A stretch of DNA of 35,669 bases from Sphingomonadales bacterium Ga0077557 (GCA_001464615.1 LNFI01000023.1:1-35669), one strand, 5' to 3'; numbered from the stretch's first letter, positions 8,323 to 16,286 are shown. A program made the numbers and translations. Notes: a model not told the origin generated them from the letters alone.

Positions 8323-9651
8323 CTATGAACCGCTGACGCGCCAGATCACATTGCCGACATCGTCGGCGACCAGCAGGCTGCCCGTGCGATCCAGCGCCAC
8401 ACCCACCGGGCGGCCCTGCGCATCGCCATTTTTGTCCAGAAAGCCCGTCAGCACATCAATCGGCTTGGTTCCTTTCACGGGAAAACCATCGGGCGCAAAG
8501 GGGACATAAATGACCTTATATCCGGACACGGGCACCCGGTTCCAACTGCCATGCTGGCCGATAAAGGCACCGCTGGCAAAACGGTCGCCCAGGGTTGCGC
8601 CATTGGCAAAGCTCAGGCCGAGCGACGCCGTGTGCGGTCCCAGCGCATAATCGGGGCGCTTTGAATATTCGAGCAGATCGGGCCGTTCGGGCTGCACCCG
8701 CTTGTCGGTATACCCGCCCCAATAACTATACGGCCAGCCAAAGAAATCGCCGAGACCGACGGCTGTCAGATAATCTGGCGCAAGATCCGATCCAAGCATG
8801 TCGCGCTCATTCACGGTGGTCCAAAGTCGGCCGCTTTGCGGTTCAATGGCTAGTCCCTGCGGGTTACGCAGCCCGGCACCAAATACCCGGCATGTCTTAG
8901 TTGCCGGGTCGACTTCAAGGATGTTCGCGCGGTTCACCTCGATATCGAGGCCATTTTCGGCGATATTGCTCGATGAGCCGACAGCGACATACAGCGTCTT
9001 GCCATCTGGGCTGGCGATGACATTGCGCGCCCAGTGATTGCCGCCACCGGGGTAGCGCACCACGGTTTCAGGCTTGGCGGTGATCTTTGTCTGTCCAGTC
9101 ACATAAGGCACGCGGACCAGCGCATCGGTGTTGGCGATGTATAATTGGTCCCCGACCAGGACCATGCCCAATGGTGAATTGAGCCCGCCGATCAGCACCG
9201 TTCGAACATCGGCAATGCCATCGCCAGTCGTGTCGCGCAGCAGGGTGATACGGTTGGCAGAAGGAACGCCAGCGCCCGCTTTGCCCAACAGCCATTTCAT
9301 CACGAGATTGGTGATGCTGAACCCGGCTTTGCGCGGCGGCGAATTGGTTTCGGCAACCAAGATGTCGCCATTGGGCAGCTGATAGATCCAGCGCGGGTGA
9401 TCCAGACCCTTGGCGAACGCCGCGACCTTCAGGCCCGGCGCGGGCACCGGCATAGCCCCATTTTGCCAGCCGACCACATCGGCGACCCTGATCGTCGGGA
9501 TGGTCTGGACCCGCGGGGCGGAGATTGTCGGGCGGGGACCCTGCAAAGCGGCGATCGGCAGCTGGGCTTGATCAGGCTGCGTTGCCCAGAACCAGAATCC
9601 GCCGCCGAGCACGGCGAAAATGGCGAGAAGGATAAGGATATGTTTGCGCAT
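8323..9651 (-). CDS. Sorbosone-dehydrogenase-like PQQ-type beta-propeller oxidoreductase
   Basis: 442 residues. The N-terminus MRKHILILLAIFAVLGGGFW is a membrane anchor or signal segment, so the enzyme acts in the periplasm. The body matches soluble aldose/sorbosone dehydrogenase-type propellers: GLDHPRWIYQLPNGDILVAE, the SNIAENGLDIEVNRANILEV segment, FGAGLRNPQGLAIEPQSGRL and GQHGSWNRVPVSGYKV, ending VALDRTGSLLVADDVGNVIW. Substrate is unknown, and whether it binds PQQ cannot be seen. It sits in a block inserted between corC and lnt. Its 5' flank overlaps the multi-hairpin region at 9717-9819. Confidence 0.8.
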   Translation of the reverse strand: MRKHILILLAIFAVLGGGFWFWATQPDQAQLPIAALQGPRPTISAPRVQTIPTIRVADVVGWQNGAMPVPAPGLKVAAFAKGLDHPRWIYQLPNGDILVAETNSPPRKAGFSITNLVMKWLLGKAGAGVPSANRITLLRDTTGDGIADVRTVLIGGLNSPLGMVLVGDQLYIANTDALVRVPYVTGQTKITAKPETVVRYPGGGNHWARNVIASPDGKTLYVAVGSSSNIAENGLDIEVNRANILEVDPATKTCRVFGAGLRNPQGLAIEPQSGRLWTTVNERDMLGSDLAPDYLTAVGLGDFFGWPYSYWGGYTDKRVQPERPDLLEYSKRPDYALGPHTASLGLSFANGATLGDRFASGAFIGQHGSWNRVPVSGYKVIYVPFAPDGFPVKGTKPIDVLTGFLDKNGDAQGRPVGVALDRTGSLLVADDVGNVIWRVSGS

Positions 9652-9716
9652 GGAGCCCTAGGTAAGCGGCATCGGCAAATCGGGAAAGGGGCAAGCGAGG
9701 CAAGCGCGAAATAAGT

Positions 9717-9819
9717 GGCCGCCGGCGAAGGGGGGGTGCCGGCGGCCATATCAATCAGCCCGACTATGATCGGAGACGAGCGAAGGGGGGACGGCGCTTG
9801 TCTTTAGCGTGCTGATTGA
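9717..9819. ncRNA. Multi-hairpin intergenic element, possible sRNA or 5' leader
   Basis: Part of the 353-bp gene-free gap 9652-10004. A perfect 10-bp stem (9717-9726 with 9738-9747) closes an 11-nt loop with seven G on the plus strand. Next, a 9-bp stem (9751-9759 with 9811-9819) encloses two hairpins: CCGA/TCGG (9760-9763, 9770-9773) and a 9-bp stem (9774-9782 with 9795-9803) whose loop holds six G. On the minus strand the loops are C-rich, like the anti-Shine-Dalgarno loops of some alphaproteobacterial sRNAs, and the outermost hairpin is followed by ACTTATTT. One stem pair is G-U if read on plus and A-C if read on minus, which favours plus. Orientation is open. The rest of the gap, 9820-10004, is AT-rich with nothing recognisable. 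Confidence 0.35.
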
Positions 9820-10004
9820 AGCCTAAATATGTAATTGTCGCATTAACTATTCAGAAACAAATCACGCACTGTGCTGCATTATTCCCAATCATAGCATCTC
9901 TTTTTGATTCTGGCAAAAGGAGATTGAAACGCATTTTGTCGCCTGATCGATAATTATGCACGGCAAATGCCAAGTTTTATTTTGTTGCGCGTAACCACGC
10001 TTGC

Positions 10005-10916
10005 TCAATCACTGTCGATAGCGGCGTTGATCGGCGGGTGTAGTCGCAACCGCTGAATACGTTTGGTATCGGCCTCCGTCACCTCAAGTCGCCAGCCGCT
10101 GGGATGGGTAATACACACTCCCGCTTCTGGTACATGTCCGATCAATACGGCGGCAAGGCCGCCAATTGTGTCGATATCGTCATCGGTTTCAGCAAGCCGT
10201 GGGTCGATTGTCTCAGCAACATCTTCCAGTTCGGCACGTCCATCGGCGTCCCAGGCACCGCCGTCGATCGGGATCAGCAATTGTTGTGGTGCTTCGTCAT
10301 GCTCATCTTCGATATCGCCGACGATTTCCTCGATCAAATCTTCGATCGTCACCAGTCCTTCGGTGCCGAAATATTCGTCGAGCACGATCGCCAGATGCAC
10401 GCGTTTCTGCCGCATATCAGCGAGCAGATCGAGCGTCCCGCGCGACATCGGCACAAACAGGGGCTGACGAATCAGCCCGGCGATCGAGGCGGGGTGCGGC
10501 GCGCCTGTCGCCAGAATGTTGAAGACGTCCTTGATATGGATCATCCCGATAATCGTATCGAGCTGTTCGCGATATACCGGCAGGCGGCTGTGCCCCGCTT
10601 CAGCGAACAAGGTCACCAGATCGGCAAAGCTGGTCTGTTCCTCCACCGCCAGGATGTCCGCGCGCGGGACCCCGACATCGCCCGCGTCGCGTTCGCCGAA
10701 ATGGAGCAGGTTGCGCACCATCTGGCGTTCGAGCGGGGAAAGATCGCCGCGCGCATCGGGGGCAGGATCATCCTCATGCGCATCGATCGCTTCTTCAAGC
10801 TGGGCGCGGAGCGAGTCATCAGCGGGTTCACCGAAGATGAAGGTGCGGAAGGAGCGCCATAAGCTGCCTTCGGGGGAGCCGGCATTGCCGGTCTCGGTAC
10901 TGGGGCCGTCGGCCAT
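10005..10916 (-). CDS. corC: CorC/HlyC-family CBS-domain protein
   Basis: 303 residues. After an acidic N-terminus the protein has two CBS motifs (ADILAVEEQTSFADLVTLFA then GHSRLPVYREQLDTIIGMIH, and VPMSRGTLDLLADMRQKRVH then LAIVLDEYFGTEGLVTIEDL) and the C-terminal CorC_HlyC domain (IGGLAAVLIGHVPEAG.CITH). It has no membrane segment, as in CorC. The role in Mg/Co efflux is from family knowledge, and in this operon it is often of unproven function. It starts 9 nt after the ybeY stop, so the two are co-transcribed. Confidence 0.9.
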   Translation of the reverse strand: MADGPSTETGNAGSPEGSLWRSFRTFIFGEPADDSLRAQLEEAIDAHEDDPAPDARGDLSPLERQMVRNLLHFGERDAGDVGVPRADILAVEEQTSFADLVTLFAEAGHSRLPVYREQLDTIIGMIHIKDVFNILATGAPHPASIAGLIRQPLFVPMSRGTLDLLADMRQKRVHLAIVLDEYFGTEGLVTIEDLIEEIVGDIEDEHDEAPQQLLIPIDGGAWDADGRAELEDVAETIDPRLAETDDDIDTIGGLAAVLIGHVPEAGVCITHPSGWRLEVTEADTKRIQRLRLHPPINAAIDSD

Positions 10917-10925
10917 TGGGGTTGG

Positions 10926-11444
10926 TTAGTCCTCGCTAGCGTGATCATTCAAATAGGGATCGGCAATGCCGAGCGCGGCCAGCACATCGCGTTCGATCTG
11001 CTCCATCGCCTCGGCCTCTGCCTGCCCCTGGTGATCATATCCTAGCAGATGCAGCGTCCCGTGCACGATCAAATGCGTTGCGTGGTCTTGCAGGGTGATG
11101 CCCTTGTCCTTGGCCTCCGATTCGCAGACGCCGTAAGCGAGGACGATATCGCCGAGCAGGACCTCTCCGTCATCGGTATTGGCGACCGTGTCCAGCAGGT
11201 CTGGCGCGATCATCGGGAAGGACAGGACATTGGTTGGCTTGTCCTTGTGGCGGTAGTCGTGGTTGAGCGCTTGCACTTCGTCATTGTCGGTGAGGCGGAT
11301 GGAGATTTCGACCGTCGCCGCCGCGTCGGCCAGCGTGCCATAGGGAGTCGCGTTCAGCGCGGCGGTCGTGGCGCGGGTGGCGAGCGATTCCCAATCGGTC
11401 GTGCTGGCCCAAGGCTCGACGTGCTGAACTTCGACCGCGATCAT
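10926..11444 (-). CDS. ybeY: Endoribonuclease YbeY, rRNA maturation factor
   Basis: 172 residues. YbeY is a zinc-dependent RNase that takes part in 16S rRNA 3'-end maturation and ribosome quality control. The metal motif HGTLHLLGYDH is complete. The start chosen is ATG 11444 (MIAVEVQHVEPWAS), because its ATG overlaps the vapC stop as ATGA; the open frame extends 32 codons further but inside vapC. Normally ybeY directly follows phoH; here vapBC sits between them. Translational coupling to vapC is likely. Confidence 0.93.
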   Translation of the reverse strand: MIAVEVQHVEPWASTTDWESLATRATTAALNATPYGTLADAAATVEISIRLTDNDEVQALNHDYRHKDKPTNVLSFPMIAPDLLDTVANTDDGEVLLGDIVLAYGVCESEAKDKGITLQDHATHLIVHGTLHLLGYDHQGQAEAEAMEQIERDVLAALGIADPYLNDHASED

Positions 11445-11851
11445 ATCAGCGTTGCATCCTTGATATCGGTCTTGGCGAAATCGTCCCCCTTGAACAAAAG
11501 GGCAGCATCGTGACGTCGAGCAACGGCATAAGCGAAGCAATCGCCGAAGTTGAGCGCTGCCGGATCGACACCCTTGCCGAACCGCGCATGCGCCTCCAAC
11601 GCCAGTTCAGCGTCGCTAGGGTCGATCGCGACGACCAGAATCTTGGCGGCGGCGATAAAATCGGCCACAAGCCCGCGTGCTTCCGTCAAGGTCAGTGCCC
11701 GCGCACCTTGCACACCGCGTACCGCCTCCCAGACCGCGAGCGGCGACGTGATCCGAACCGGATCATTGTGCAAGCAATCAGCGAAAGAGCGCGCTTCCGG
11801 TTCCTTCGCGATCATCGCAACAATCGCAGACGCATCGACGAAAATCGTCAC
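11441..11851 (-). CDS. vapC: VapC-type PIN-domain toxin
   Basis: 136 residues with a complete PIN nuclease acidic set: D6 (FVDASAIVAM), E42 (WEAV), D104 (NFGDCFAYAVA) and D123/D124 (FKGDDFAKTDI). PIN toxins cut tRNA or rRNA; the target here is unknown. It overlaps vapB by ATGA at the 5' end and ybeY by ATGA at the 3' end. The pair is a type II toxin-antitoxin system. Base composition looks like that of its neighbours, so the insertion is not recent or came from a similar genome. Confidence 0.92.
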   Translation of the reverse strand: MTIFVDASAIVAMIAKEPEARSFADCLHNDPVRITSPLAVWEAVRGVQGARALTLTEARGLVADFIAAAKILVVAIDPSDAELALEAHARFGKGVDPAALNFGDCFAYAVARRHDAALLFKGDDFAKTDIKDATLI

Positions 11852-12138
11852 AGTTCATCGTTCAGCGAATCGTAAAAGCGCTTGTCGGCTTTCAAACCGG
11901 TCGGCAGCGGGAGCGGATGGTCGTGCCAGAATTTCTGCAACCATTCGGGCGCTGCACTGTCGCGCGAATGGCGATCGAAATAATCGGTCACCGCCAACTT
12001 GACGATCTCCGCCATCGGCGTGCCCCGCTCATCAGCAAGCCGGGCGATGGTGCGAACAACCTCGGCATCCTCGACCAGGAAAGGCGCGGATAGGGCCTGT
12101 TGTTCGGCTCGTGTCGGTGGATCATTCGGCGCGTTCAT
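11848..12138 (-). CDS. vapB: VapB-type antitoxin
   Basis: 96 residues. The region VRTIARLADERGTPMAEIVK then LAVTDYFDRH looks like the ribbon-helix-helix DNA-binding part of the PSK/Rv0623-type VapB family, and the C-terminal DKRFYDSLNDEL matches the toxin-binding tail of that family. Start ATG 12138 overlaps the phoH stop as ATGA. As for other antitoxins it probably neutralises the adjacent toxin and could repress the transcript; its own DNA site is not identified. An extended N-terminus (about 25 residues) precedes the family part. Confidence 0.88.
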   Translation of the reverse strand: MNAPNDPPTRAEQQALSAPFLVEDAEVVRTIARLADERGTPMAEIVKLAVTDYFDRHSRDSAAPEWLQKFWHDHPLPLPTGLKADKRFYDSLNDEL

Positions 12139-13130
12139 GACGCTCCCTCATACGCCTCAACGATCCGCCCGACAATCGGATGCCGCACCACATCGCCCGC
12201 GCCGAAGCGGCAGATTGACAGGCCGTCGACGCCGTCGAGCCGCCCCACCGCGTCGTTCAGGCCGCTGGCGTTCATGCCGCCGGGCAGATCGGTTTGTTTG
12301 GGATCGCCGCACACGACCATGCGGCTGTTTTCGCCAAAGCGCGTCAGGAACATCTTCATTTGCGCCGGTGTGGTGTTCTGCGCTTCGTCGAGGATGATGA
12401 ACGCATCCGCCAGCGTGCGCCCGCGCATGAAAGCGATCGGCGCGATCTCGATTTCGCCCGATGCGATCCGGCGTTCGACCTGTTCGGCGGGCAGGCAATC
12501 GTTAAGCGCATCGTAGAGGGGGCGAAGGTACGGATCGACCTTCTCCTTCATGTCGCCGGGCAGGAAGCCGAGCTTTTCGCCCGCCTCCACCGCCGGGCGC
12601 GACAGGATCAGCCGCTGGACGCTGCCGGTGATGAGCTGCGCGACGGCCTGCGCGACGGCGATATAGGTCTTGCCGGTGCCTGCTGGCCCAAGCGCGAAGA
12701 TGATGTCGTTGTTGAGCAATTCGCGCATATAATGCGCCTGCGCCACGGTGCGGGGCACGATGGTTTTCTTGCGCGTGCGGATCATGATCGAGGGCGGCGC
12801 GGAGGCCTCCGCACTGATGATGCCGTGCAAGGTCGGTTCGGCCGACATCGCGATCACGGCCTCGATCAGGCCGGTATCGATAATCTCGCCGCGGATGATG
12901 CGGTTGTAGAGCCCGTTGAGCACGTCGCGGGCCGATGCCACCGCTTCTGCCGTCCCCTCAAGCCCCACCTTGTTACCGCGCGCGGTAATGTACACGCCGA
13001 GTCGGTTTTCGAGTAACAACAGGTTCTTGTCGAACTCCCCGAACAGCTGCGGCATCAGCTGGGGCCGATCAAAGGTCAGCTCGGCGCGGCTGCGATCACC
13101 GGATTGCGCGGGGACAGGCTTGCGGCTCAT
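12135..13130 (-). CDS. phoH: PhoH family ATPase
   Basis: 331 residues from ATG 13130 (MSRKPVPAQSGDRSR), preceded by AAGGA five bases upstream; the open frame continues upstream but that part is not conserved. Walker A GPAGTGKT is at 148-155 and Walker B is FIILDEAQNTT, with SRMVVCGDPKQTDLP further on, typical of PhoH-like RNA helicase-like ATPases. An N-terminal KH-like segment (LGVYITARGNKVGLEGTAEA) is seen. PhoH and YbeY are conserved partners in many bacteria and are thought to act in RNA metabolism. The vapBC pair starts on its stop codon. Confidence 0.93.
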   Translation of the reverse strand: MSRKPVPAQSGDRSRAELTFDRPQLMPQLFGEFDKNLLLLENRLGVYITARGNKVGLEGTAEAVASARDVLNGLYNRIIRGEIIDTGLIEAVIAMSAEPTLHGIISAEASAPPSIMIRTRKKTIVPRTVAQAHYMRELLNNDIIFALGPAGTGKTYIAVAQAVAQLITGSVQRLILSRPAVEAGEKLGFLPGDMKEKVDPYLRPLYDALNDCLPAEQVERRIASGEIEIAPIAFMRGRTLADAFIILDEAQNTTPAQMKMFLTRFGENSRMVVCGDPKQTDLPGGMNASGLNDAVGRLDGVDGLSICRFGAGDVVRHPIVGRIVEAYEGAS

Positions 13131-13409
13131 GCGATTCCTTCGCGAAGGAGGAGGGCAAAGTTGCGGAAGTTTTGCGGGTCTGGAACGGTTTTGGCGAGGG
13201 GCCGACAGCACCGGCGCGGCGAACAAGGCCGAGGGTCGCGCGGGGAGGGCGAGTGTGCTGCATCCGTCGCGGAGTTTGGCAGATTGGGCGCGTGTAGGAC
13301 AGCGGAAAGTGGTGGAACGGCATTCTTGTTTGGCGCAAAAGATTGCGCTAAATTGCACCAATAGTATGATAATCCCATCAGGGCGAATTGTATTCTAAGG
13401 ACACCAAAC

Positions 13410-13655
13410 ATGGCGACCGTCCGCAAAACCATCACCGTCTCCGTCCAGCAAGATGCCTGGATCGCCGCGCAAATCGAGGCTGGCCGTTACACCAATGACA
13501 GCGAGGCAATCCGCGACCTGATCCGCCGCGAGCAGGAGCGGACTTTTGAGGTCGATCGCATCCGTGAGGCATTGATCGAGGGCGAGGCGAGTGGAGAACC
13601 CGAGCCGTTCGACTTCGCTGCGTTCAAGCAGCGCAAAGCCGCCGAGCATGGCTGA
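13410..13655 (+). CDS. parD: ParD-type ribbon-helix-helix antitoxin
   Basis: 81 residues. The N-terminus (VRKTITVSVQQDAWIAAQIE) gives the strand and first helix of the ribbon-helix-helix fold, followed by YTNDSEAIRDLIRREQER, as in CC2985/ParD antitoxins. The acidic C-terminus (EGEASGEPEPFDFAAFKQRK) is the toxin-binding part. It lies in the gap between phoH and miaB on the opposite strand. ParE starts inside it at 13648, an 8-bp overlap, so translation is coupled. The 279-bp gap from phoH to this gene should hold the divergent promoters, but no clear boxes were picked out. Confidence 0.88.
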   Translation: MATVRKTITVSVQQDAWIAAQIEAGRYTNDSEAIRDLIRREQERTFEVDRIREALIEGEASGEPEPFDFAAFKQRKAAEHG

Positions 13656-13914
13656 ATATCGGCTGAGCCCAAGGGCGCAGCGCGATCTTGATGGTGTGTT
13701 CGATTATACGGTGGCGGAATGGGGCTTGGCCCAGGCGCTGCGCTACATCGTTCTTATCGAAGCCGCCTGTGACGATCTGGCCGAAGCGCCTCTACGGGCG
13801 CCGGGTTGCGATACAATCCGACCGGGGTATCGGCGCCGCAGCGTTGAGCAGCACGTCGTGTGTTTTCGACCGACGCACTACGGCATCGACATAGTTCGTA
13901 TCCTGCACCTGTAG
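13648..13914 (+). CDS. parE: ParE/RelE-type toxin, probably C-terminally truncated
   Basis: 88 residues from MAEYRLSPRAQRDLDGVFDY, with WGLAQALRYIVLIEAACDDL and YRRRSVEQHVVCFRPTHYGI, the ParE-type pattern. The product ends IVRILHL at a TAG (13912-13914). The same frame then reads MDARRQSS before a TGA at 13939-13941, which resembles the common ParE ending R-M-D-x-x-R. This suggests that a sense codon has become an amber codon and removed about nine residues. ParE toxins poison DNA gyrase and RelE toxins cut mRNA; which applies here cannot be told. Toxicity may be lost, while antitoxin binding could remain. Confidence 0.82.
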   Translation: MAEYRLSPRAQRDLDGVFDYTVAEWGLAQALRYIVLIEAACDDLAEAPLRAPGCDTIRPGYRRRSVEQHVVCFRPTHYGIDIVRILHL

Positions 13915-14082
13915 ATGGATGCCAGGCGTCAATCTAGTTGACGACATCGATTGTGCAACCTCGCCAAGACTTCGGGTGCAGAGTGTGCGGTCTTCAAACG
14001 CCCAAACAAACCGTGCCGAGCCCAAATATTTATCAGGAGCGGACAGCAAATCTCAAACTGAATTGACACTCTGGCTTTCCGT

Positions 14083-14415
14083 ATGCGAAATCGGGGAATG
14101 CGAAATTCGGGTGTGCCAAAGCTGAACTCTCTCTTGAGGCTAGCCGCGAATCTAATTGTTGCTATTAAACCAGCCATCGCCGCATTTTCTATTGGAGCAA
14201 TCGTTTCTGAGACTGCCTTAAGTGCAACAGCAGCAATAACTCTCAGTACGGAAATACAACACTTTTTTGAGAGTGATGACAGCAGTAAAATCGCGCTGTC
14301 TGGCGGAATTATAATTGCATTATTACTAATGGCCCGATTTAGAGCATTTCATGTCCGGGTCGAAATTTCAAAAACCCTAATATCAAAACTCGATACCGAA
14401 GACAGGGCCGACTGA
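14083..14415 (+). CDS. Small AT-rich predicted membrane protein of unknown function
   Basis: 110 residues, unrecognised. Two hydrophobic segments are seen, about 19-41 and 70-85, the second followed by basic residues (MARFRAFHVR), then a charged C-terminus (DTEDRAD). Codon use and base composition are much more AT-rich than the neighbours, which points to horizontal transfer. A TTGACA at 14063-14068 is a possible -35 box. An ATG at 14098 is an alternative start; the first 30 nt contain an imperfect tandem repeat around ATGCGAAAT. It is followed 3 nt later by a second small membrane-protein gene. Function cannot be named. Confidence 0.6.
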   Translation: MRNRGMRNSGVPKLNSLLRLAANLIVAIKPAIAAFSIGAIVSETALSATAAITLSTEIQHFFESDDSSKIALSGGIIIALLLMARFRAFHVRVEISKTLISKLDTEDRAD

Positions 14416-14418
14416 ATA

Positions 14419-14754
14419 ATGGCCAATTCCGGGAAGCAGATAGTTCAAGACAATGCTGAAGCAAGTGCGTATTTGGGAATTGCTTTTTTATGTATTACAA
14501 CGGCATACTGTGCATTTATAATTATTGCCGACAGTCGAAAACACAAGAAAGTGTCGATTTCACAGAATTTGCCCAGCAGTATTCTTGACGGAATTACGCT
14601 CGCAACAGGCGTAATTATTATTTCATCGATATTTTACCCAAAACTATTTTTAGTCATTGCCACGAATTTTGTGTACGCGACCGTTACGGGTTTGAGCTGC
14701 GTTGTTGTGCCTGTCATTAGTTTAGCCAAGCGTTATAATCGGTTGGTTGAATAG
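14419..14754 (+). CDS. Second small AT-rich predicted membrane protein
   Basis: 111 residues, unrecognised. About three membrane segments: 17-37, 54-72 and 76-103, with a basic loop (DSRKHKKVS) between the first two and a basic tail (KRYNRLVE). It starts 3 nt after the stop of the preceding small membrane gene, so the two are an operon. The region 13945-14815 has AT-rich stretches unlike the rest of the window. A two-gene membrane pair next to a toxin-antitoxin locus would fit a mobile accessory module, but no defence or toxin motif is visible. Confidence 0.6.
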   Translation: MANSGKQIVQDNAEASAYLGIAFLCITTAYCAFIIIADSRKHKKVSISQNLPSSILDGITLATGVIIISSIFYPKLFLVIATNFVYATVTGLSCVVVPVISLAKRYNRLVE

Positions 14755-14841
14755 TAACGGATAATGCTCCGACCGCAGGCAGTAATTCGACAACTGTTTT
14801 CAATGGGTGCTACGTAAGGCGCGGTGATTGCCATGGATGCA

Positions 14842-16155
14842 TCAAATGGGCGCAACCCGCTCGCCCATCACCGAATTCGCGCCTGCTTCGACAATCTCCA
14901 CCTCGACCAAGTCCCCGATCGCCGCATCCCCCACAAGATGCACCGATTGCAACCATGGCGACTTGCCGATCAGCTGGCCTTCCAGCTTGCCTTTGCGCTC
15001 CAGTAGTACCGCGCACCGCTTCCCCACACTCGAAGCATTGAACGCAGACTGATCGCGGTTGAGCGCCGCTTGCAGGCGTTGGAGGCGATCGTCCATCACC
15101 TCTGGCGCGATTTGGTCGGGCATCGTCGCGGCGGGGGTGCCGGGGCGGGGGCTGTATTTGAAGCTGTACGCCTGGGCATAGCCGACTGCGTCGACGAGGC
15201 TGAGCGTTTCGGCGAAATCCGCTTCGGTCTCGCCGGGGAAGCCGACGATGAAATCGCCCGACAGCGCGATATCGGGGCGGGCTTCGCGGACTCTTTCCAG
15301 CAGGCGCAGATAGCCGCCCCGCGAGTGGCTGCGGTTCATCGCTTTCAGGATGCGGTCGCTGCCTGACTGGACGGGCAAATGGAGGAACGGCATCAGCTTT
15401 TCGATGTCGCGGTGCGCCGCAATGAGCCCGTCGGCCATGTCATTGGGGTGGCTGGTGGTGTAGCGGATACGGGCGAGGCCTTCGATGCGGTCTAGCTCGG
15501 CGATCAGGTCGTGCAATCCGCGCCCCTCATCGTCCCACGCGTTCACATTTTGGCCGAGCAGGGTGATTTCCTTCGCGCCCGCATCGACCAGCGCCTTGGC
15601 CTCATCGACGATCGCGGCGAAGGGGCGGCTGACTTCGGCGCCCCGCGTGTAGGGCACCACGCAATAGGTGCAGAACTTGTCGCACCCTTCCTGCACCGTC
15701 AGGAAGGCGCTGGGCGGGACGCGGCGGCGCGCGGGGAGGTGGCCGAACTTCATGTCGACGGGCATGTCGGTGTCGAGCGCGGCCTCGCCCCGGCTCGCGC
15801 GCGCGACGAGGTCGGGCAGGTTGTGATAGGCCTGCGGGCCGACGACCACGTCGACCTTCGCGCGGCGGACGATCTCCGCCCCTTCGGCTTGCGCGACGCA
15901 GCCGGCGACCGCGATCATCGGGTTGCCGCCCAGTTTGCCGGATTCTTTGCGGATGCGGCCGATGTCCGAATAGACCTTCTCGGTCGCGCGCTCGCGGATG
16001 TGACACGTGTTGAGGATGACGAGATCGGCGGCGAATTGGTCGTCGGTCGCGGTCAGGCCTTGCGCGGTCATCAGCTCGCCCATTCGATCGCCGTCATAGA
16101 CGTTCATCTGGCAGCCAAAGGATTTGACGTGAAAGGTTTTGGGGGGCGCGTTCAT
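14842..16155 (-). CDS. miaB: tRNA-2-methylthio-N6-dimethylallyladenosine synthase MiaB
   Basis: 437 residues from MNAPPKTFHVKSFGCQMN. MiaB is a radical-SAM enzyme that adds the methylthio group at A37 of tRNAs reading UNN codons. The N-terminal Fe-S domain has C15, C51 (ILNTCHIRERATEK) and C86 (AVAGCVAQAEG); the radical-SAM cluster motif is EGCDKFCTYCVVPYTRG (C158, C162, C165). The C-terminus is TRAM-like (VGKRCAVLLERKGKLEGQLI). An open frame continues for 152 codons upstream but is made of intergenic repeat sequence, so I rejected it. The gap to plsC is filled by two copies of the inverted-repeat element. Confidence 0.96.
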   Translation of the reverse strand: MNAPPKTFHVKSFGCQMNVYDGDRMGELMTAQGLTATDDQFAADLVILNTCHIRERATEKVYSDIGRIRKESGKLGGNPMIAVAGCVAQAEGAEIVRRAKVDVVVGPQAYHNLPDLVARASRGEAALDTDMPVDMKFGHLPARRRVPPSAFLTVQEGCDKFCTYCVVPYTRGAEVSRPFAAIVDEAKALVDAGAKEITLLGQNVNAWDDEGRGLHDLIAELDRIEGLARIRYTTSHPNDMADGLIAAHRDIEKLMPFLHLPVQSGSDRILKAMNRSHSRGGYLRLLERVREARPDIALSGDFIVGFPGETEADFAETLSLVDAVGYAQAYSFKYSPRPGTPAATMPDQIAPEVMDDRLQRLQAALNRDQSAFNASSVGKRCAVLLERKGKLEGQLIGKSPWLQSVHLVGDAAIGDLVEVEIVEAGANSVMGERVAPI

Positions 16156-16286
16156 CGCGGCGGCTATAGCGGGGCAGGGCGGGCGCGACAAATGTCGGTT
16201 CGGGTTTGCGGAGAGGACGCCCGTTTCCAAGATTTCTGCCCGGCCTCTGCGTGAACCCTTTTGGCGGGCGTGGAGAAGGAAGATTT

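Noticed and set aside
13131..13361. N-terminal extension of phoH to 13361
   Set aside because: The extra 77 residues are low-complexity and not PhoH-like, while ATG 13130 has a good Shine-Dalgarno.
1421..13914. Amber codon reassignment or systematic suppression
   Set aside because: Only two cases, both in selfish genes, one of them with an added frameshift. TAG as an ordinary stop is not excluded by any other gene in the window, so decay is the simpler reading.
13945..14082. tRNA gene or attachment site next to the AT-rich pair
   Set aside because: No cloverleaf arms, anticodon context or duplicated ends could be seen.
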